From Shewanella avicenniae (GTDB taxonomy: Bacteria > Pseudomonadota > Gammaproteobacteria > Enterobacterales > Shewanellaceae): a DNA stretch of 64,000 nt. A program made the position numbers and the translations under genes. Positions 60,983-64,000 of the stretch are shown here, in pieces. The stretch is from contig NZ_CP071503.1 in the NCBI RefSeq assembly GCF_017354945.1, positions 2,604,001-2,668,000 on the forward strand, given 5' to 3'. The notes under the pieces were generated by a model. It worked only from the letters and a program-made list of their open reading frames with translations. It had not been told where the DNA came from and did no database searches. Within the stretch, counting starts at the first letter, position 1, and each line of letters starts with the position of its first letter.

Positions 60983-61414
60983 TTAACGAGTACGTGGGCA
61001 GATTTCGTCAGCTGCGAAGAAGTATGCAATTTCACGTTCTGCAGAAGCCAAAGCGTCTGAACCGTGAACTGCGTTTTCATCGATGCTGTCTGCGTAGTCA
61101 GCGCGCAGAGTACCGCGAGCTGCTTGAGCTGGGTTAGTTGCACCCATGATTTCACGGTTTGCCAGAACAGCGTTTTCGCCTTCCAGAACTTGAACCATGA
61201 TAGGACCAGAAGTCATGAAGCTAACCAGCGCACCAAAGAAAGGACGCTCGCTGTGCTCAGCGTAGAAGCCTTCAGCCTGTTCTTTAGTCAGGTGAACCAT
61301 TTTAGATGCAATGATTTTCAGGCCAGCGCTTTCAAAACGGCTGTAGATTGCACCGATGTGGTTTTTTGCAACTGCATCAGGCTTGATGATAGAAAAAGTA
61401 CGTTCAATCGCCAT
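60983..61414 (-). CDS. ndk: Nucleoside diphosphate kinase
   Basis: Ndk transfers the gamma phosphate of ATP to other nucleoside diphosphates. Its 143 residues match E. coli. It has the opening [15 protein letters not shown] and the phosphorylated histidine in [16 protein letters not shown] (about 117). It lies downstream of iscX in the same direction. Confidence 0.98.
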   Translation of the reverse strand: MAIERTFSIIKPDAVAKNHIGAIYSRFESAGLKIIASKMVHLTKEQAEGFYAEHSERPFFGALVSFMTSGPIMVQVLEGENAVLANREIMGATNPAQAARGTLRADYADSIDENAVHGSDALASAEREIAYFFAADEICPRTR

Positions 61415-61525
61415 TGTTAAGGTTCCTAAATCAGCGAAGTTAAATTTCGCGCGGATTATACGAAATAACGATTGAAAATCCTAATCGAATCTCACAAAAG
61501 CGAGGTTTTTAAGGAGATAGCGCAA

Positions 61526-61554
61526 TCTTGCTCGCATTTTTACTGCGAGCAAGA
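61526..61554. terminator. Hairpin between iscX and ndk
   Basis: An 11-bp stem TCTTGCTCGCA / TGCGAGCAAGA with a 7-base loop lies 20 bp past the iscX stop. There is no T run, so its role as terminator or mRNA stabiliser is open. Confidence 0.5.
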
Positions 61555-61575
61555 GCACAGTTCGGCAGTGAGCGG

Positions 61576-61773
61576 TTACTTTTCTTCAATCCAGCACTTT
61601 TGTACGGCTTCCAAAATGCGCTCGTTACAGTGCCGAGGATCATCATCAAATGCGTCTAACGCCATAATCCAATTGAATAAATCGGTGAAGCGAACCGCTT
61701 CTGGTTCAACCTCTGGATAGGCTTCTAACAGTTCTAAGGCGATGTCTAATGAATCGGTCCATTTAAGCTTCAT
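61576..61773 (-). CDS. iscX: Iron-sulfur assembly protein IscX
   Basis: IscX is an acidic helical protein that binds IscS and iron and adjusts Fe-S cluster assembly. The 65 residues include KLKWTDSLDIALELLEAYP, VRFTDLFNWIMAL and FDDDPRHCNERILEAVQ, all typical. It usually ends the isc operon, but here the gene upstream is siroheme synthase after a 218-bp gap, so it is separate. GAGGAGGCG precedes the ATG. Confidence 0.95.
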   Translation of the reverse strand: MKLKWTDSLDIALELLEAYPEVEPEAVRFTDLFNWIMALDAFDDDPRHCNERILEAVQKCWIEEK

Positions 61774-61991
61774 AACGCCTCCTCAATTCAACGTAGGGGA
61801 GAATATGTAAAGCTTAGCAGCATTCATTGAATTCATACTATTCAACGCGCATTTTCATCAGCATTGTAACTATCGATAACCATAAGCATAACAACCAGCT
61901 ATCAGTTCGCTACCGTTCAATAACGCATAAGGTTTATTGCCTCGTGCAAAGACAAAAAAGGTGTCTTGTGCAAGGCTTGCAATCCCTAATG

Positions 61992-62903
61992 CTAAATCGC
62001 GCCCGGACGCAAATGCTTCGCAAACGGAAAGGCAATTTTTAGTCGGTCAACGTCCGCCGCCGGTAACACCAGCAATAACTTCTTACCGTGCTCCCGCGCT
62101 TGTAACAACTCGCTATTGGTCAGCATCGGCAAACGCTCTGCGTCTCGACGCATCAGTTCAGCAATGGGGTCAGGAATAGGCGCTAGGCTTACCACAGCGT
62201 CAATACGCTGCATCAAAGGTAACGCTGCTAGTGGCAACAGTTCTGCGGGGCAATCTTCGCACACCAGTAACAACTCGCCATGGCTAATATCAGCCGCAAA
62301 ACTCTGCTGATATTTTTGCAATGTGTGGCCATCAAAATGCTCGCCATTGGCGGCAAAAAATCGCTCCCAAAAGCGGCGGCGTTCAGCGCCCGAGCTAATA
62401 CGCTGTTGCACTTCAGTGCGCTTTTCTGCAATAAAATCAAAAAGCGGCGCGAGACTGACGGGCAACATCGCTTCGAGTTTAGCACGAATATCTCGCGCAA
62501 ATACTGGCGCAGCTCCGGCGGTGCTGATGGCGACGACTAAGCGGCCACGGTCGACAATCGATGGGGTAATGAAATCACAAGCGCTTGGTGTATCAACCAC
62601 ATTCACCAACGCGCCCAGCGCTTTCGCTAGGCGTGCGAGTTCCAAGTTTAAGGTCTGATCCGCCGTGGCGATATACACCAGTTCACGTTGATGCAGATCT
62701 GTCTCAGTAACGCGGCGCTGGGCTAAAGCGATTCGCCCAGCCTGCGCATAGGCGAGCACACCCGCACTCACCTCAGGCGCGATCACCTCAATGATCGCAT
62801 CAGTACGGCACAATAAATCTAACTTGCGACAGGCAACGTCTCCGGCACCAATCACTAACACACGTAACTGCTGGGTATTGAGAAATAGCGGGAAATACTG
62901 CAT
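61992..62903 (-). CDS. Siroheme synthase-like protein: precorrin-2 dehydrogenase/ferrochelatase with a vestigial methyltransferase domain
   Basis: The first 210 residues equal the N-terminal half of CysG (Met8-like): NAD-binding VLVIGAGDVACRKLDLL (about 15-31), NVVDTPSACDFITPSIVDRG and AVISTAGAAPVFAR, then the helical dimerisation domain. That part oxidises precorrin-2 and inserts iron. The last 90 residues (from about 209) resemble the first third of the CysG SAM methyltransferase (GELLLVCEDCPAELLPLAALPLMQRIDAVV..., LMRRDAERLP), but the SAM loop GAGPGD has become CEDCPA and the rest of the domain is missing. It is one operon with the rhodanese gene, overlapping by one base. Confidence 0.88.
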   Translation of the reverse strand: MQYFPLFLNTQQLRVLVIGAGDVACRKLDLLCRTDAIIEVIAPEVSAGVLAYAQAGRIALAQRRVTETDLHQRELVYIATADQTLNLELARLAKALGALVNVVDTPSACDFITPSIVDRGRLVVAISTAGAAPVFARDIRAKLEAMLPVSLAPLFDFIAEKRTEVQQRISSGAERRRFWERFFAANGEHFDGHTLQKYQQSFAADISHGELLLVCEDCPAELLPLAALPLMQRIDAVVSLAPIPDPIAELMRRDAERLPMLTNSELLQAREHGKKLLLVLPAADVDRLKIAFPFAKHLRPGAI

Positions 62904-63265
62904 TAATCCGTCACCAAAGGTAACTGTTTTTCACACCAACCGCGATAACCACCTACTAACGAAAATACCTGGTTATATCCCATCAATTGGAGATTGTGGC
63001 AGCTCAATGCAGAACGGAATCCACCGCCGCAATACAACACTAGCGCTGCGTCTTTATCGGGGAAGCGTACCTCAATATCGCGCTCAATAATGCCGCGGCC
63101 GATATGAATCGCATTAGGCAGATGATCTAGTTGCCACTCATGGTCTTCGCGAACATCGATCAATGTCCACGCTTGCGGTTGTGCTAAGTAGTCTTCAGCA
63201 GAAATTTCAGTGATGTTTGGCAGAATGGCTTCCACCAAGGCAAGAAAGCCAGGGCTGTGATGCAT
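62903..63265 (-). CDS. Single-domain rhodanese-like sulfurtransferase
   Basis: The 120-residue rhodanese domain shows TLIDVREDHEWQLDHLPNAIHI (about 34-55) and the persulfide-forming cysteine loop LYCGGGFRSA (about 77-86), intact. It could pass sulfur to a partner; its 1-base TAATG overlap with the siroheme synthase gene suggests a link to sulfite reductase cofactor or sulfur supply, which is inference. Confidence 0.9.
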   Translation of the reverse strand: MHHSPGFLALVEAILPNITEISAEDYLAQPQAWTLIDVREDHEWQLDHLPNAIHIGRGIIERDIEVRFPDKDAALVLYCGGGFRSALSCHNLQLMGYNQVFSLVGGYRGWCEKQLPLVTD

Positions 63266-63286
63266 GAATGCTCCAAAGTCAAAGAA

Positions 63287-63607
63287 TTAGCCGTTATGAG
63301 ACTCACTGCGCTCGGCGCTGCATTGCCAACAGAGCTCAAAACTAGCATGGTTAAATTCATGACACTGTACACATTGCCACTGGGGTTGTTCAACATCTAA
63401 CGCAGCTAATGCCAGTTGTGCTTGTTCAGCTTGACCTGAAAACACCCATAACTGCACACTCTGCGCATCAACGGGCAGTTCACCAACGCCGCCCATTAAC
63501 GCTTCGCCCCGCAGTTCAACTTCGATGCCGCTCGCCTCCAACATGCCCTTCCACGTATGTGCTTGCAACAAATTGCCACTGGCAATCAACACTTTTCTCT
63601 GTTCCAT
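63287..63607 (-). CDS. DUF2007-type protein with C-terminal RanBP2-like zinc ribbon
   Basis: The 106 residues (from ATG 63607; a GTG three codons upstream is an alternative) contain a DUF2007-like signal-transducing fold in the first 70: KVLIASGNLLQAHTWKGMLEASGIEVELRGE and LPVDAQSVQLWV. It ends in a Cys4 zinc ribbon WQCVQCHEFNHASFELCWQC. The role is unknown. It lies 21 bp upstream of the rhodanese gene, probably in the same transcription unit. Confidence 0.8.
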   Translation of the reverse strand: MEQRKVLIASGNLLQAHTWKGMLEASGIEVELRGEALMGGVGELPVDAQSVQLWVFSGQAEQAQLALAALDVEQPQWQCVQCHEFNHASFELCWQCSAERSESHNG

Positions 63608-63788
63608 GTACTGCACTACTCCAACCGTAACTGCTTGAATAAGCTCTCAGGAATCACGCTAGGTGACAACTCATGTGGTGTGTTGGCTCATGCTACAGCT
63701 AAAAAATGAACAGTGTCGAGGGATAGCCCACATATTGTTCACTTTTTATCAACAAAACATGATGGACTTTTGGCTAATACAGCAAAGA

Positions 63789-63816
63789 CAAAAGCCACCG
63801 CGAAGGGTGGCTTTTT
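63789..63816 (-). terminator. Terminator of the secDF unit
   Basis: The stem AAAGCCACC / GGTGGCTTT with a 6-base loop and T residues on both sides stands 18 bp past the secF stop on the minus strand. Confidence 0.8.
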
Positions 63817-63833
63817 ATATCAACTAACGAAGG

Positions 63834-64000
63834 TTAAGGCATGATGCTGGGTTGATCAGCGCCTTCTTTTTCAATTTGTACCGGCATCATATGTTCACGA
63901 TTTACCCCGAGGCGCAGTGCCAAGTAACTCGCAACATAAATTGATGAGTAAGTACCTACCACAATCCCCATCAGCAACGCGGTCGCAAAACCGTGGATCA
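63834..64000 (-). CDS. secF: Protein translocase subunit SecF, C-terminal end only
   Basis: The last 55 codons are visible, running into the window from the right edge. They encode a final membrane helix [32 protein letters not shown] (in segments), then [21 protein letters not shown]. This matches the end of SecF (in E. coli REHM...[13 protein letters not shown]). SecF acts with SecD in proton-driven protein export at the inner membrane. Confidence 0.92.
   Translation of the reverse strand, partial: IHGFATALLMGIVVGTYSSIYVASYLALRLGVNREHMMPVQIEKEGADQPSIMP

Overview
The window looks like ordinary chromosome of a marine gamma-proteobacterium. Shewanella or a close relative fits best. The basis is gene content and protein resemblance (sdhCDAB divergent from gltA next to a tandem RND pump, CsiV after mfd, lone astB, AstB/SdaA/CysB/TopA types) and the E. 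coli-like block gsk-hemH-adk-htpG-recR-ybaB-dnaX-apt-ybaN. I saw no tRNA, rRNA, CRISPR array, insertion sequence, integrase or phage gene.

Layout. 1-4.8 kb: TCA cycle genes. sdhB is cut by the window start, and sdhC-sdhD-sdhA-sdhB read leftward from a 412-bp divergent region shared with gltA; that region carries two CRP-type palindromes. 5-12.5 kb: an RND efflux set, one lipoprotein adaptor and two RND permeases, with no outer-membrane channel or regulator. 12.5-18.9 kb: a small kinase-like protein, then comEC-msbA-lpxK-ycaR (lipid A transport and synthesis; DNA uptake). 18.9-20.9 kb: a DUF2062 membrane protein and a RhlE-type RNA helicase. 21.2-24.6 kb: three overlapping or closely spaced genes for membrane proteins I do not recognise, followed by about 1 kb without intact genes that appears to hold decayed coding sequence. 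25.6-28.8 kb: lolCDE (lipoprotein release). 28.9-36.1 kb: a PilZ-like protein, mfd-csiV, acyP, ycfP and nagZ. 36.4-48.2 kb: sdaA, cysB, a membrane-anchored unknown, topA, astB, a large Ig-like lipoprotein and a dicarboxylate/amino-acid symporter. 48.3-59.4 kb: the gsk-hemH-adk-cnoX-htpG-recR-ybaB-dnaX-apt-ybaN block. 59.5-64 kb: dusC, a DksA-like zinc-finger protein, ndk, iscX, a siroheme synthase with a stunted methyltransferase domain, a rhodanese, a DUF2007/zinc-ribbon protein, and the C-terminal end of secF.

Most genes are housekeeping: central carbon metabolism, envelope assembly (LpxK, MsbA, LolCDE, CsiV, NagZ), DNA repair and replication (Mfd, RecR, YbaB, DnaX, TopA), and nucleotide salvage (Apt, Gsk, Adk, Ndk). 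Many units end in symmetric hairpins that can serve both converging strands. The less ordinary items are the unrecognised three-gene membrane operon at 21.2-24.6 kb and its neighbouring decayed DNA; a well-formed predicted -1 frameshift signal in dnaX; a siroheme synthase whose third domain looks like a shortened, motif-less methyltransferase; a CnoX homologue lacking the usual active-site cysteine; and a Ca-loop-bearing Ig-like lipoprotein. All functional assignments come from reading the translated sequences against remembered families; no database search was run.
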